Source: an uncultured Bryobacteraceae bacterium
GTDB taxonomy: Bacteria; Acidobacteriota; Terriglobia; Bryobacterales; Bryobacteraceae
Assembly (NCBI GenBank): GCA_937924525.1
Contig: CALDSU010000011.1
Coordinates: 67,001 to 131,000 of the forward strand
Length of the DNA stretch: 64,000 nucleotides
Direction: 5' to 3'
Part shown: positions 17,010 to 25,622 of the stretch, in pieces
Numbering within the stretch: the stretch's first letter is position 1
Layout: each line of letters begins with the position of its first letter
Position numbers and translations under genes: made by a program
Notes under the pieces: generated by a model
Seen by the model: the letters and a program-made list of their open reading frames with translations, nothing else
Told to the model about the DNA's origin: nothing
The model's database searches: none

Positions 17010-18836
17010 TTACCACACGTAGTCCTGCGCAATCGCGCGCTTGTCATACCCATCCAAGACGTGAACCACCCGAATCTTCTTGAGCGTCACCGGAGAGACC
17101 TGCCCGATCGGAATGTACACGATGGTCCGCCCCATGCGCGCCGCGATCGAGCGAAACACGCTGCGCGGCGGCTTGGCGGCCACGTACACCACCAGGCGCT
17201 CCAGCGAATACTCCAGACCCGCCAGCAGAAGCCTTTCGGGCTTGGTTTCCGCAAAATCGTAATCAGGATCGCTCCACACGTCATACATCCGGCGGGCCGG
17301 CAGGCTCATCAGAAAGCCGCCGTATTCGGCGCGCCCGATCCCCGGACCCACCAGATGGTCGAAGGGATTGGTCGCATAATAAGCCATATCCGACTCATTC
17401 GCGTGCTCTCCCAGCCACGTGGTGCAGTAAGGATAACGATCTTCGCGGTCTTCGTCGAAGATGACAATGACCGAGCCAACCTCGCCCGAGACCTTTCCGA
17501 AGCTGCGGACATAGATGGTCCGTTGATGCCAATTCCGGATGGTCTCCCGCAGATCGATCCCATCGAGCAGCGAGGTAGTAAAGCGTTCGACCCTGGCCCG
17601 CTCCTCGCTGAGGATGCTTTTTCCTTTCTTTTTAAGGTATCTGCCGTAGTTTTCAATGACTAAATCTTCCGGCGGGTAGGAGCAGATGCTGTCGCCGTTC
17701 AACTGTCGCGCCCACTCGCCGGCGTATTTCTCCTTCTTGCGGGGCTTCAGTCCCGGCGGCCGCAGGCGGCGTTTCATGCTGGGAAGCCGCCGGCGTAACT
17801 GCATGCGGCGGGTGTGGAGCCAGACCTGATCTCCCGAGATCCGCACGGTGGGATAGTCGCATTCGGTTTGCTGGACCGCATAGCGATTACCCAAGTCCCA
17901 AACCTCCCAGCCGTAGTTGTCATCCACAATAGAGCGCGCGGCTAGGGCCAAGTCAAAGAGCGAGGCGCAGAGATCGCCGGCGGCGAGCGCCAGGTTGCGG
18001 GTGAAGCGGGCGAGCAGACGCCGTTGCCACACGGCGATCGTCTCGCCGGTGTTGAGGGTATACGCCTCTTCGGCTTCCCGGAAGAGCGCCAGTTGAACGC
18101 GGGGACGGTCGATGGCCGCGGCATCCCCGCCCGCGGCACGGAATCGTTCATACCGTTCCTGGAGGTACGGATACTCGGTGGTGATTTCGGCGAGGCAATC
18201 CGGGTGGGGATTCAGCAGGTTGACTTCGTAGCGCCGCCGCATGTGCGGCTCTTCGCTGGGGACTTCCATGGCGTCGAGGACGGCGTCCAGAAGATTCAGG
18301 GAGAGGACGACCAGGGTACGGGCGCAGGGGTCGGCGCCCTGGAGCTTCCAGGCTACGCCCTCAGCCGCCTTCACGAGGGATTCGGTGCGGGGCGGGGGAT
18401 AGAGGCGGTACGTCTCCACGTACTTATCCGGGCCAGTCACGCGCACGGCGTACGTGTCCGGGAACAGGCCCGGAGCGTGGGGGCGTTCGCCGGTGTCGGG
18501 GTCGAGGAAGACGACGGTCGCGCCGATTTCGCGCGCGGAGCGGACGGCCTCCACGAAGGGGTCGGCGGGTTCCACCGGCAGATAGATGGCGCTCTCCGGT
18601 TCCCGGTCCGCCTCGTCGGAATAGACGATCACCGACATCTCGGGGAGCCGGTCAATCGCTTCGAGGAATTTGGCTTCCAGAGCGCAAGGCAGTTCCACCG
18701 CCACCGTCTCGGGGCGCTCCCGCAGGATGACTTCGCGAACCGCAGCGGCGAACTCCAGGCGTCCGGGCACGACCGGGAAGTAGCGAAACGCTCCCCGGAC
18801 CAGACTGCCCGCTTCACCCGATCCCGCGGAGTTCAT
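17010..18836 (-). CDS. Large protein of unknown function coupled to a MoxR ATPase (N-terminus TraB/DUF5682-like)
   Basis: A 608-residue protein with no membrane helix or signal peptide; no family was recognised with certainty. The N-terminus (FRYFPVVPGRLEFAAAVREV, then RERPETVAVELP) resembles the start of TraB/ChaN-like and DUF5682 proteins, which share the phrase that a high number is implied by many ligands, here VAVELP. The middle has a strongly basic patch (MKRRLRPPGLKPRKKEKYAG), and the C-terminal third is mixed alpha/beta (VGSVIVIFDEDREDRYPYCT; RTIVYIPIGQVSP). Its ATG overlaps the MoxR stop by four bases (ATGA), so the two are almost certainly made together. In E. coli yehLMPQ a MoxR gene (yehL) adjoins a DUF5682-type gene; this locus may be a reduced relative without the VWA gene. 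Function is unknown. Confidence 0.72.
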   Translation of the reverse strand: MNSAGSGEAGSLVRGAFRYFPVVPGRLEFAAAVREVILRERPETVAVELPCALEAKFLEAIDRLPEMSVIVYSDEADREPESAIYLPVEPADPFVEAVRSAREIGATVVFLDPDTGERPHAPGLFPDTYAVRVTGPDKYVETYRLYPPPRTESLVKAAEGVAWKLQGADPCARTLVVLSLNLLDAVLDAMEVPSEEPHMRRRYEVNLLNPHPDCLAEITTEYPYLQERYERFRAAGGDAAAIDRPRVQLALFREAEEAYTLNTGETIAVWQRRLLARFTRNLALAAGDLCASLFDLALAARSIVDDNYGWEVWDLGNRYAVQQTECDYPTVRISGDQVWLHTRRMQLRRRLPSMKRRLRPPGLKPRKKEKYAGEWARQLNGDSICSYPPEDLVIENYGRYLKKKGKSILSEERARVERFTTSLLDGIDLRETIRNWHQRTIYVRSFGKVSGEVGSVIVIFDEDREDRYPYCTTWLGEHANESDMAYYATNPFDHLVGPGIGRAEYGGFLMSLPARRMYDVWSDPDYDFAETKPERLLLAGLEYSLERLVVYVAAKPPRSVFRSIAARMGRTIVYIPIGQVSPVTLKKIRVVHVLDGYDKRAIAQDYVW

Positions 18837-19663
18837 AGCAGCCCGCGCGTGTAACGCAGCGCCTCTTGTCCGAGCGTTTTCAGAATGGCCGTTTCCAGGG
18901 CCTCGCCCACTGGCCCCGGACGCTGGCCCGTGTGCTGGAGTTTCAAGGCGAAGCGGCCCGCGTTGATGCCATCCCGCACGGTGTAGCGCTCGTCGGCCAG
19001 GTGGGCGCGCTGAAGGAAATCACTGACGTAGTTGAGAACCTGCTCGTCCGCGAACGGGAGGTTCTCCTTGAGGATCAGGTACTCTTCCTCGCGCTCGGGG
19101 AAGTCGATCCAGATCTGCGGCTGAAGGCGCGAGTGAATATACTCGGGCAACTCGAAGGTCGAGGCGTCGTCATTCATGGTGGAGACGAGCCGGAAATTGG
19201 GATGCGCCTTGATCTTGATGCCCGCGACGATCGACTCCACGTAGCGGCGGTTGTCGAGCAGCGGGGCGAGGCTGGCCCAGCTTTTCTCGCTCATGCGGTT
19301 GCCCTCGTCGAGGATGGCGACGCCCCCCCGCAGCATGGCGGTGACCAGCGGCGAGGCGACGTAGCGCAGTTTACCTTCGCCCTCAATCACGGGGGTAATC
19401 AGGAGGTCTTCCGGACGTGTGTCGAGGGTAGCCTGGAGAATGTAGACCTCGCGCCCCAGGCGCTTGGCGGCCGCGTAGGCGAGCGTGGTCTTGCCGACGC
19501 CGGGCTTGCCGAGCAACCGCGGGTTCATCGGCAGGTCCTGCTCATTCAGCACCATCCATGCCGCCAGCAACTGCCGGATCAGATCCTCCTGGCCTACCCA
19601 CCGGACCGGCAGTTCGTCCGGGTGCGTGAGGTGGAGCGTTACGCCGTCAATGTCGACTTTCAT
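18833..19663 (-). CDS. MoxR-family AAA+ ATPase
   Basis: A 276-residue AAA+ protein: Walker A GKPGVGKTTL (about residues 52-61), Walker B VAILDEGNRM (about 115-124), sensor 1 STMNDDAS, and a helical lid at the C-terminus. The DEGNRM motif and overall length are typical of MoxR proteins, which act as chaperone-like remodellers of a partner, often one with a VWA domain. Here the coupled partner is the 608-residue protein encoded downstream, and no VWA gene is present. It is divergent from the lipoprotein-like gene at 19784, with about 120 bases between them for promoters. Confidence 0.9.
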   Translation of the reverse strand: MKVDIDGVTLHLTHPDELPVRWVGQEDLIRQLLAAWMVLNEQDLPMNPRLLGKPGVGKTTLAYAAAKRLGREVYILQATLDTRPEDLLITPVIEGEGKLRYVASPLVTAMLRGGVAILDEGNRMSEKSWASLAPLLDNRRYVESIVAGIKIKAHPNFRLVSTMNDDASTFELPEYIHSRLQPQIWIDFPEREEEYLILKENLPFADEQVLNYVSDFLQRAHLADERYTVRDGINAGRFALKLQHTGQRPGPVGEALETAILKTLGQEALRYTRGLL

Positions 19664-19783
19664 GCGCGCCTGATTACTCTTATTCTATCGCCGGGCGCGC
19701 ATCTTCCTTCCGCGAAGCGGATCGGGTGCGCTGTTTTCCCCTCCCGGCCTGGGTTACTGTGTAGAAACAGGACATTTCTGCCG

Positions 19784-20662
19784 ATGGATAGCCGTCCCGA
19801 GAGTAGTCCGATGCTGCCGCCTCGCCTGAACCTGGTCGCCATCCTGCTCGCCGTCGCGGGAACCGGCTGGTGGGCGGCATCGTGCAAAAAGGAGAGCGCC
19901 GCCCGGCCGGCCGTGGGTACGGCGGAAGTGCTGGCGGAAACCATGGTGCTGTATTCCCGCGCCGACTCTGGGGCCCCGCCCGCGGCGGGTTTGATCAAGG
20001 GAGACCGGGTGCAGCTGCTGGCGGTTCCGGAACAGCCCGGACAAGAATGGATTCCGGCGCAACTGGTGAAAAATCACGTGGTCTCGGAACCGGGATTCGC
20101 CAGGACGGCGGAACTAGGCAACTGGTCCGGCAACCGGGCGGAGGAAGCACTCCGGTTGTTGTTGCTGTTTGCCAGGCCGGCGCCGGGGGCGGCAGCCAGC
20201 GCTGCCCGGGCCTATTGGAAGAAACTCGAGGCCTGGGAACAGCAATTTGGCTCCGCGCCGGGTCTGGGCGGGCTTTCTCTCGAGCTCGCCCGCGAGTACC
20301 TTTTTTGGGCGGCGGAAGCTTCCCGCAGCGCCGCATGGGACGCGGACCGGCCCCGCCTGCTGGAGGCGGCGCGCAAGGCGGCCGTGCGCGGGGCAGGCGC
20401 CCCGGGGGCGGCCCGGGAAGCGGCGCAGATCGAGGCGCTGGCGCGCCGGATCGAGGCGGAACCACCGGCGTCGCCCGCGCGGCCCGCGAGCGCCGAGCCC
20501 GATTTCTCTGAGATCCGGTCCTTGTGGGGCCGGGGCGAATACCAGGCTGCGCTCCAGCGCGTGGATCAGATCCTGGCTTCAAGTCCGGGCAATGCGCAAG
20601 CCATGTCGTGGAAATCGCGGTTGCAGGCGGCGATCGAGGCGGAGAGGGCGCTTTCGCGATGA
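19784..20662 (+). CDS. Probable lipoprotein with SH3-like domain and C-terminal TPR-like helices
   Basis: A 292-residue exported protein from the ATG at 19784; the frame is open far upstream, but that part is antisense to the MoxR gene. A hydrophobic segment (LVAILLAVAGTGWWAASC) ends in a possible lipobox A-A-S-C at the Cys of WAASCKKES, less canonical than L-x-x-C. A bacterial SH3-like stretch follows (VLAETMVLYSRADS ... LIKGDRVQLLAV). The C-terminus is helical, with a TPR-like unit (RGEYQAALQRVDQILASSPG). Its TGA overlaps the next ATG (ATGA), so it is coupled to the PEGA-domain protein. The role is probably in the envelope; no specific function can be given. Confidence 0.72.
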   Translation: MDSRPESSPMLPPRLNLVAILLAVAGTGWWAASCKKESAARPAVGTAEVLAETMVLYSRADSGAPPAAGLIKGDRVQLLAVPEQPGQEWIPAQLVKNHVVSEPGFARTAELGNWSGNRAEEALRLLLLFARPAPGAAASAARAYWKKLEAWEQQFGSAPGLGGLSLELAREYLFWAAEASRSAAWDADRPRLLEAARKAAVRGAGAPGAAREAAQIEALARRIEAEPPASPARPASAEPDFSEIRSLWGRGEYQAALQRVDQILASSPGNAQAMSWKSRLQAAIEAERALSR

Positions 20663-21927
20663 AGGCACGTTGGTTGCGTCTGGTGATCGTGACCGGGTTG
20701 ATCGTGGGCGTTCCGGCCGTGACGTTGCCGCAGGCCGGGGCGAGCCGGTCCGCCAGTTTTCTGAGCGGGCCGCCATTCACCTTCGAACAGGTGCTCGAAG
20801 CCGTGCGGCGAGTCCGGCAGGGCGTCCTGCCAGATAGCCGGCTGCGTCAGGCGCTCCAGAATCGAGGCGTAAATTTCGCGCTCCCTCCGGAGGACCTGGA
20901 AAAGCTGAAGGCCGCCCGGCCGACTCAGGGTCTGCTGGATCTGGTCGTGAGCCTGGCGAAACCGTTGCCTCCCGCCGAGCCGTCGCCGCCTCCGGTGGTT
21001 TCGCCTCCGGAACCGCCCAAACCGAAGCTCGGCACTCTCCAATTGGCCTGTGAACCACCCGAATGCAGCGTCCTGGTCAACGGCAAGCCCGCCGGGCAGA
21101 CCCAACGGGGACAACTGACGGTGAAAGACATCCCCGCCGGCCAGACCAGCGTCAACGTACAAAAAGAAGGCTTCCATGTCGCGGAGCTGAAAGCGAACAT
21201 CGAAGACGGTAAGATCACGCCGCTCACCGCCGAACTGGCGCCCATGCAGGACACCATGCGGATGTGGGGCCAGAAGCTTTTCGCGCGCGTGGTGGCGGCG
21301 CTGGGCGGAGAAACGGGCTTAGGCTACTGGCGAAGCCTCCAAGGCGCCGGGACGCTGACTCTGGTGAACCGGCAGGGGCAATCGACCCGCTGGGCGTTTC
21401 AGCTCCGGCTCGTGCTGCCGGACCTGGCGGCACTGCGTCTTACGACGGCGACGCGCAACTTCGAAGCGACCCTGGTCAAGAGCCAGTTCGCCTTCACCAA
21501 GGGAATGCCGGACGCCGACGAGATCGAACACACCCTGGCGCTGCTCCGGGATTATCAACTTGGCGCAGTCGTCAAACGCATGCAGGAGGCCGCCTCTACC
21601 CTGGAGGCCCGTACCCTGACGCCGAAATCCGGCCAGGAACCCGGCTTCCTGGCGGAGAGCAGCGTCGAACGCTGGAAGGTCGTGCTGCAAGCGGATGACC
21701 TGCCGAGACAGATCGAGATGACGTCGGCGGCGGGAGTCAACGTGGGGTTAACCGCTACCTACGCCGATTACCAGAAGAGCGGATCGACGATGATCCCCCG
21801 CACGATGGTTCTGCGGCTGCCCGGCGAGTCCGGGCAGGGCGCCGAAGTCCGCTTCGACAGCCTGGAAGCCGGCCCGCCTTTCTCCGAGGACGACGTCCGG
21901 CGGAAACGAAAACTGTTCGGGCGGTGA
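20659..21927 (+). CDS. Secreted PEGA-domain protein
   Basis: A 422-residue exported protein (signal peptide MKARWLRLVIVTGLIVGVPA...) starting at the ATG that overlaps the preceding stop. After an alpha-helical region (FTFEQVLEAVRRVRQGVLPD) and a Pro-rich linker, a PEGA domain is visible at about residues 130-185 (GTLQLACEPPECSVLVNGKP, VKDIPAGQTSVNVQKEGF). The C-terminal 230 residues look like a lipoprotein-localisation or outer-membrane lipoprotein-sorting type beta fold (GYWRSLQGAGTLTLVN ... FEATLVKSQFAFTKG), though this is only a resemblance. Probably a periplasmic or envelope component working with its coupled neighbour. Confidence 0.72.
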   Translation: MKARWLRLVIVTGLIVGVPAVTLPQAGASRSASFLSGPPFTFEQVLEAVRRVRQGVLPDSRLRQALQNRGVNFALPPEDLEKLKAARPTQGLLDLVVSLAKPLPPAEPSPPPVVSPPEPPKPKLGTLQLACEPPECSVLVNGKPAGQTQRGQLTVKDIPAGQTSVNVQKEGFHVAELKANIEDGKITPLTAELAPMQDTMRMWGQKLFARVVAALGGETGLGYWRSLQGAGTLTLVNRQGQSTRWAFQLRLVLPDLAALRLTTATRNFEATLVKSQFAFTKGMPDADEIEHTLALLRDYQLGAVVKRMQEAASTLEARTLTPKSGQEPGFLAESSVERWKVVLQADDLPRQIEMTSAAGVNVGLTATYADYQKSGSTMIPRTMVLRLPGESGQGAEVRFDSLEAGPPFSEDDVRRKRKLFGR

Positions 21928-21973
21928 GGGGCGCGCGCCCGAAGCGTCGCCGGGCGTCTGCTAAGCTGATCGA

Positions 21974-22834
21974 GTGCGTCGCGCCTTGGTCCTGGGTTTG
22001 CTTCCGATGATGCTGGCCGCCTCGCCGCCGATCCTGGTGCATGGCCATCGTGGCGCGCGAGCCGTCCGGCCGGAGAACACGCTTCCCGCCTTTTCCTACG
22101 CCCTGGATCTCGGGGTGGACGTGCTGGAACTCGACATGGCGGTGACGAAGGACGACGTGGTGGTGGTATCCCACGACCCCGTCATCAACGAGCGGATCTG
22201 TTCCGGTCCGGGTCCGGCGCGCCCCATCCGGTCGCTCACTTACGCGGAACTTCAACAGTGGGATTGCGGCGCGCGGAAGAACCCCGCCTATCCCCGGCAG
22301 GAGCCCGCGCCGGGCACTCCGATGCCGACGCTGGACCAGGTTTTCGCGCTGGCGAAAGACCGGCGAGTCGGACCCGGCGGGGACCGCCCGGTGGAGTTCA
22401 ACATCGAAACAAAGATCACTGAAAAGGAGCCGGACCTGGCCCCAGACCCTAAGCGGTTCGTGGAACTGGTCTTGGAAGTCGTGCGGCGGCACGAGTTGGA
22501 AGACCGCGTCATTCTTCAGTCGTTCGATTTCCGGACGCTGGCGGAAATGCGCACGCTGGAGCCGCGCGTGCGCTTGTCCGCGTTGCTCACGAATCCGCTA
22601 GCGAGTTGGACGGCCGTGGCCCAGGAGACTGGAGCCCGGATCATCTCGCCGGAGCGGCGACTGGTCACCAAGGGGCGTGTGCGGCGGGCCCACGCCGCGG
22701 GTTTGCAGGTGGTGCCGTGGACGGCGAACGAACCCGGCCATTGGAAACGGTTGGCCGATGCCGGCGTGGACGCCATCATTACGGACGACCCGGCCGGGCT
22801 GATCGAGTTCCTGAAGGCGCGTGGGCGCCGGTAA
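21974..22834 (+). CDS. Exported glycerophosphodiester phosphodiesterase
   Basis: A GDPD family TIM barrel of 286 residues hydrolysing glycerophosphodiesters to glycerol 3-phosphate and an alcohol. Catalytic motifs: HGHRGARAVRPENTLPAF (His-Arg and Glu-Asn), VLELDMAVTKDDVVVVSHDP (metal Glu/Asp and second His), EFNIETK and WTANEPGHWKRL. A short hydrophobic N-terminus (ALVLGLLPMMLAAS) suggests secretion, like periplasmic GlpQ, although the length is closer to UgpQ. The start is GTG at 21974. It stands 46 bases after the PEGA gene and may be co-transcribed. Confidence 0.88.
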   Translation: MRRALVLGLLPMMLAASPPILVHGHRGARAVRPENTLPAFSYALDLGVDVLELDMAVTKDDVVVVSHDPVINERICSGPGPARPIRSLTYAELQQWDCGARKNPAYPRQEPAPGTPMPTLDQVFALAKDRRVGPGGDRPVEFNIETKITEKEPDLAPDPKRFVELVLEVVRRHELEDRVILQSFDFRTLAEMRTLEPRVRLSALLTNPLASWTAVAQETGARIISPERRLVTKGRVRRAHAAGLQVVPWTANEPGHWKRLADAGVDAIITDDPAGLIEFLKARGRR

Positions 22835-23211
22835 GGCGAGGGCCCGTGCTGCGACGATGTTCTCCAGCTAGGCGCCGCTGCCTCTGCATCAGCAGCTTGC
22901 GGCTCCGCCTCAGATTTGCGTGGGAACCGCGAGGCCATAGGGCAGGGCTGGGCAGACGCACGTTCACAAGATTTTTGCTGCCGCCGGCTCCCGTGAAATC
23001 ACGCCGTTGGGCGGCGCTGGCCGGCGCCGGTGCCCCGAGATCGGTGTAGATTGAGGGCTGGAAGACGCAGTTCGACCGAAAAGGCACGCGAATCGAACGA
23101 TTTCCGTTGCATCGGGCGGGGGGCGTCTGCTAGTATCACACTGAGCAGCGGTCCTTCCTCTTTGCAAGTGCCGTCCAAATCCCCAACCACGGAGTGAGTA
23201 CACACGCGAGA
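22835..23211. other. Intergenic region without recognised gene
   Basis: 377 bases between the GDPD gene and the RRM gene. Open frames here have no plausible start context or family resemblance. The last 60 bases should hold the promoter of the RRM gene, but no convincing -35/-10 pair was found. Confidence 0.5.
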
Positions 23212-23607
23212 ATGAGTTTCACTATTTTTCTCGGCAACCTTCCCACGTGGGTCACTGCGGATGATATCAAGCAGTGGCTGACTGCCGAGGACCTTGTGGC
23301 CGATTCGGTCAAGGTCATCCGGAATCACGAAACCCAGGAGTCGAAAGGCTTCGCTTTTATCGAAGCGCCGACGGCGGACGAGATGCAGGCGATCATTCGC
23401 CGCTTCGACCGTGCGCCGCTCGAAGACCGAATTCTGCGAGCGAACCCGGCCCAACCATCCAAACCGAAGACGAAAGGCGCTCCCGGCGCGCAGCCGGCCC
23501 AGACGGGCGATGCCCAGCGGGCCGGGGCCGGAAGGCGCGACAAGAAGCGCAAGAAGGACGCCAGTCCCCGCAGCGCTTTCGCCGCCGAACTGGCTAAGGC
23601 GCTCTGA
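23212..23607 (+). CDS. RRM-domain RNA-binding protein
   Basis: A bacterial RNA recognition motif protein of 131 residues from the ATG at 23212 (a GTG at 23194 would add six residues). RNP2 is IFLGNL and RNP1 is KGFAFIEA, in the expected order with the helix WVTADDIKQWL between; aromatic residues needed for base stacking are kept. The tail (about residues 80-131) is rich in Pro, Ala, Lys and Arg (GRRDKKRKKDAS), suggesting non-specific RNA contacts. Such proteins occur in cyanobacteria (cold-inducible Rbp) and other phyla and may act in RNA metabolism or cold response. Monocistronic. Confidence 0.9.
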   Translation: MSFTIFLGNLPTWVTADDIKQWLTAEDLVADSVKVIRNHETQESKGFAFIEAPTADEMQAIIRRFDRAPLEDRILRANPAQPSKPKTKGAPGAQPAQTGDAQRAGAGRRDKKRKKDASPRSAFAAELAKAL

Positions 23608-23783
23608 GCGGGGCCGGCAGGCGCCGCCCGCGGCCTTTTCCGCGATTTCGCCAGGATTTGTCGTCTCCTTCCCGGTTCCGGCATCCGCTAGCCGGACATG
23701 AGTTCTCATTGCCGCACGATCCGGGCGATCGGCATCCTCGTTTGCCATTTTCCTCGACTCGTCCACCGAGGCGTCGCCATCCC

Positions 23784-24224
23784 GTGAGCGAAGAGTTGTT
23801 CGCGCGAAACGCCGAGTCGCCCAGTCTTAGCTGCCGCCGTTGCGGCGCCCTGCCGGCATGGGGTCGGTTGCTCCTGCTGGCGGCCAGCGCCGTGATCACG
23901 ACCCGGGCCCTGACCTTCGCTCAGCAACACGAAGAGGCGCAGCGGACGGGCGAGGATGCACGACCTCCTGGCGTCCTTTCAAAAGTGGATCCGCAATACA
24001 CTCAGCGGGCGCGCGACGAGAAAGTCGGGGGCGCCGTCCTTCTGTATCTGGCAGTCTCCGAGGAAGGCCAAGCCGAGCAGATCCGCGTCCGGCGAGGACG
24101 GCATCCCGACCTGGACAGTGCGGCGGTGGCTGCGGTCCAGCCATGGCGTTTCGCGCCTGGGACCAGGCAGAGAAAGCCCGTCCGCGTCGCGGCGCACATC
24201 GAGCTCAACTTTCGGCTTCGGTGA
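23784..24224 (+). CDS. TonB C-terminal-domain protein with N-terminal membrane helix
   Basis: About 146 residues from GTG 23784; the frame is open to 23658, but the extra residues are low-quality and Pro/Arg-rich. A membrane helix (WGRLLLLAASAVITTRALTF) is followed by a TonB_C-like domain (PPGVLSKVDPQYTQRARDEK, GGAVLLYLAVSEEGQAEQIR, then AVAAVQPWRFAPG). Established knowledge: such domains contact outer-membrane partners, but no ExbB/ExbD genes are nearby. The next gene is an outer-membrane barrel with a POTRA-like domain, so the pair may act at the envelope. The start is uncertain. Confidence 0.7.
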   Translation: MSEELFARNAESPSLSCRRCGALPAWGRLLLLAASAVITTRALTFAQQHEEAQRTGEDARPPGVLSKVDPQYTQRARDEKVGGAVLLYLAVSEEGQAEQIRVRRGRHPDLDSAAVAAVQPWRFAPGTRQRKPVRVAAHIELNFRLR

Positions 24225-24260
24225 CTTGGGCGCGATTCCCTCCAGCCCGGCGCGACACCT

Positions 24261-25622
24261 GTGAAATCCAATCACACCATCCCCTTTTCTAAGTGCCTTT
24301 TTTCCAACGAGCTACGACTATGGCCCTGCGGCTGCACCGCGACCGTCATGCTCCCCCTCCGCGCCGGTCTCTGTCTGTTCTCAGCCAGCCTGGCGATGGC
24401 CGCCCCGCAAGTGACGCAGGTCGCGGCGGTGAACGTCAACACCCGGTACACCATTGAGGACGTCCAGATCACCGGGGATGGCGACGTCAAGCTCAGCCGG
24501 GGACTGCGGCAGGCGCTCTCCAGCCTGAACGGTTCGCGGCTCGATTTCGCGTTGCTGGAGGACCTGGCCGAGCGGATCCGGGCGGAATTGCATGCCAAGG
24601 CGGTGACGCACCGGATTCTCCGCGGGACGATTGCCGACCACGTGAAGGTGGTCTTTGAGATCACCCGGCGGTCCGTCGAACTTGACCTGAGCGTGCCGCG
24701 CTTTCTCTATCACTCCAAGCAGGGCTGGACCGGGCAGGGCGAGGCCGCAATGCGGATCGCGCGGCACCGGGCGGCTATCGGAGTCCTGTCGGACAACGAT
24801 GAACTGGTGGAACGTTCCACGGGAATCTATGCCCGCTACGAACGCCGCCAGCTTGGCAGCAACCGCCTGGCGGCGCGTTTCCTCTACGAAGGCTATCGCG
24901 CCCGCTGGAACCCGGCGACGCTGGAAACGCTGACCGACGGCATGCGGCTCGAGAGCCTGGTCCGTCCCGGCGAGTCGGTGGCCCGTTATCGTACCCGCCA
25001 GAACTTCGAGCCGGAGATCGCCGTTGCTTTGACACGGCGCCTCACCTGGGCCGGAGGACTGAGCTTTCAGCGGCTGGAACCGCAGGAGCGCGCCGGTCCG
25101 GTGGAAGCGGCCAACTCCGTGAAGATGACGCTGCGCTATGATCGGCTGTGGGAGGGTTCCGGCGGCGAGCAGGTGTTCGTGGGCGGAATGTACGGGTTGC
25201 GGACCGGGACCGACTTGCTAGGGAGCGATTACCGGTACACGCGCCACCGCTTGGACGGCCAGGCGGGAATTCTGGCGGGCCGCCACCGGGCGGCGATTCG
25301 TGTCCAGGCGGGCGCGATCGGCGGGCGCGCGCCATTCTTCGAGCGGTTCGTGGCGGGCAACAGCCATACCCTGCGGGGCTGGAATCGCTTCGACCTCGCG
25401 CCAGCCGGCGGTACGAGGCTGCTGACCCAATCGCTCGAATACCGGTACCGGTGGGTGTTCGTGTTCTACGATGCGGGGGCGGTGTGGAACCGGTCCCAAC
25501 CCGCGACCGTCCGGCATTCTCTCGGCGGCGGATTGCGGAAAGACAACCTGTTCCTGGCTTTGGCGTTTCCGGTGCGCGAGGGGCGGGCCGAGCCGGTGCT
25601 GATGGCGGGAATGAACTTCTGA
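24261..25622 (+). CDS. Short Omp85-like outer-membrane protein with one POTRA-like domain
   Basis: A 453-residue protein. An internal Met at 24348 (MLPLRAGLCLFSASLAMAAP) starts a better signal peptide than the annotated ATG, so the true protein may be 424 residues. One POTRA-like unit follows (YTIEDVQITGDGDVKLSRGL ... DHVKVVFEITRR), then a beta-rich barrel with the family's loop motif as FVAGNSHTLRGWNRF (compare VRGF/Y) and a C-terminal Phe (MAGMNF). It is smaller than BamA/TamA, closer to two-partner or ShlB-like truncated forms. Its stop overlaps the next start (TGATG), so it is coupled to the DUF4390-like gene and the two-component system. Confidence 0.75.
   Translation: MKSNHTIPFSKCLFSNELRLWPCGCTATVMLPLRAGLCLFSASLAMAAPQVTQVAAVNVNTRYTIEDVQITGDGDVKLSRGLRQALSSLNGSRLDFALLEDLAERIRAELHAKAVTHRILRGTIADHVKVVFEITRRSVELDLSVPRFLYHSKQGWTGQGEAAMRIARHRAAIGVLSDNDELVERSTGIYARYERRQLGSNRLAARFLYEGYRARWNPATLETLTDGMRLESLVRPGESVARYRTRQNFEPEIAVALTRRLTWAGGLSFQRLEPQERAGPVEAANSVKMTLRYDRLWEGSGGEQVFVGGMYGLRTGTDLLGSDYRYTRHRLDGQAGILAGRHRAAIRVQAGAIGGRAPFFERFVAGNSHTLRGWNRFDLAPAGGTRLLTQSLEYRYRWVFVFYDAGAVWNRSQPATVRHSLGGGLRKDNLFLALAFPVREGRAEPVLMAGMNF

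Noticed and set aside
18837-19783. Plus-strand frame ahead of the SH3/TPR lipoprotein
   Set aside because: It is antisense to the MoxR ATPase; the ATG at 19784 precedes the only hydrophobic leader.
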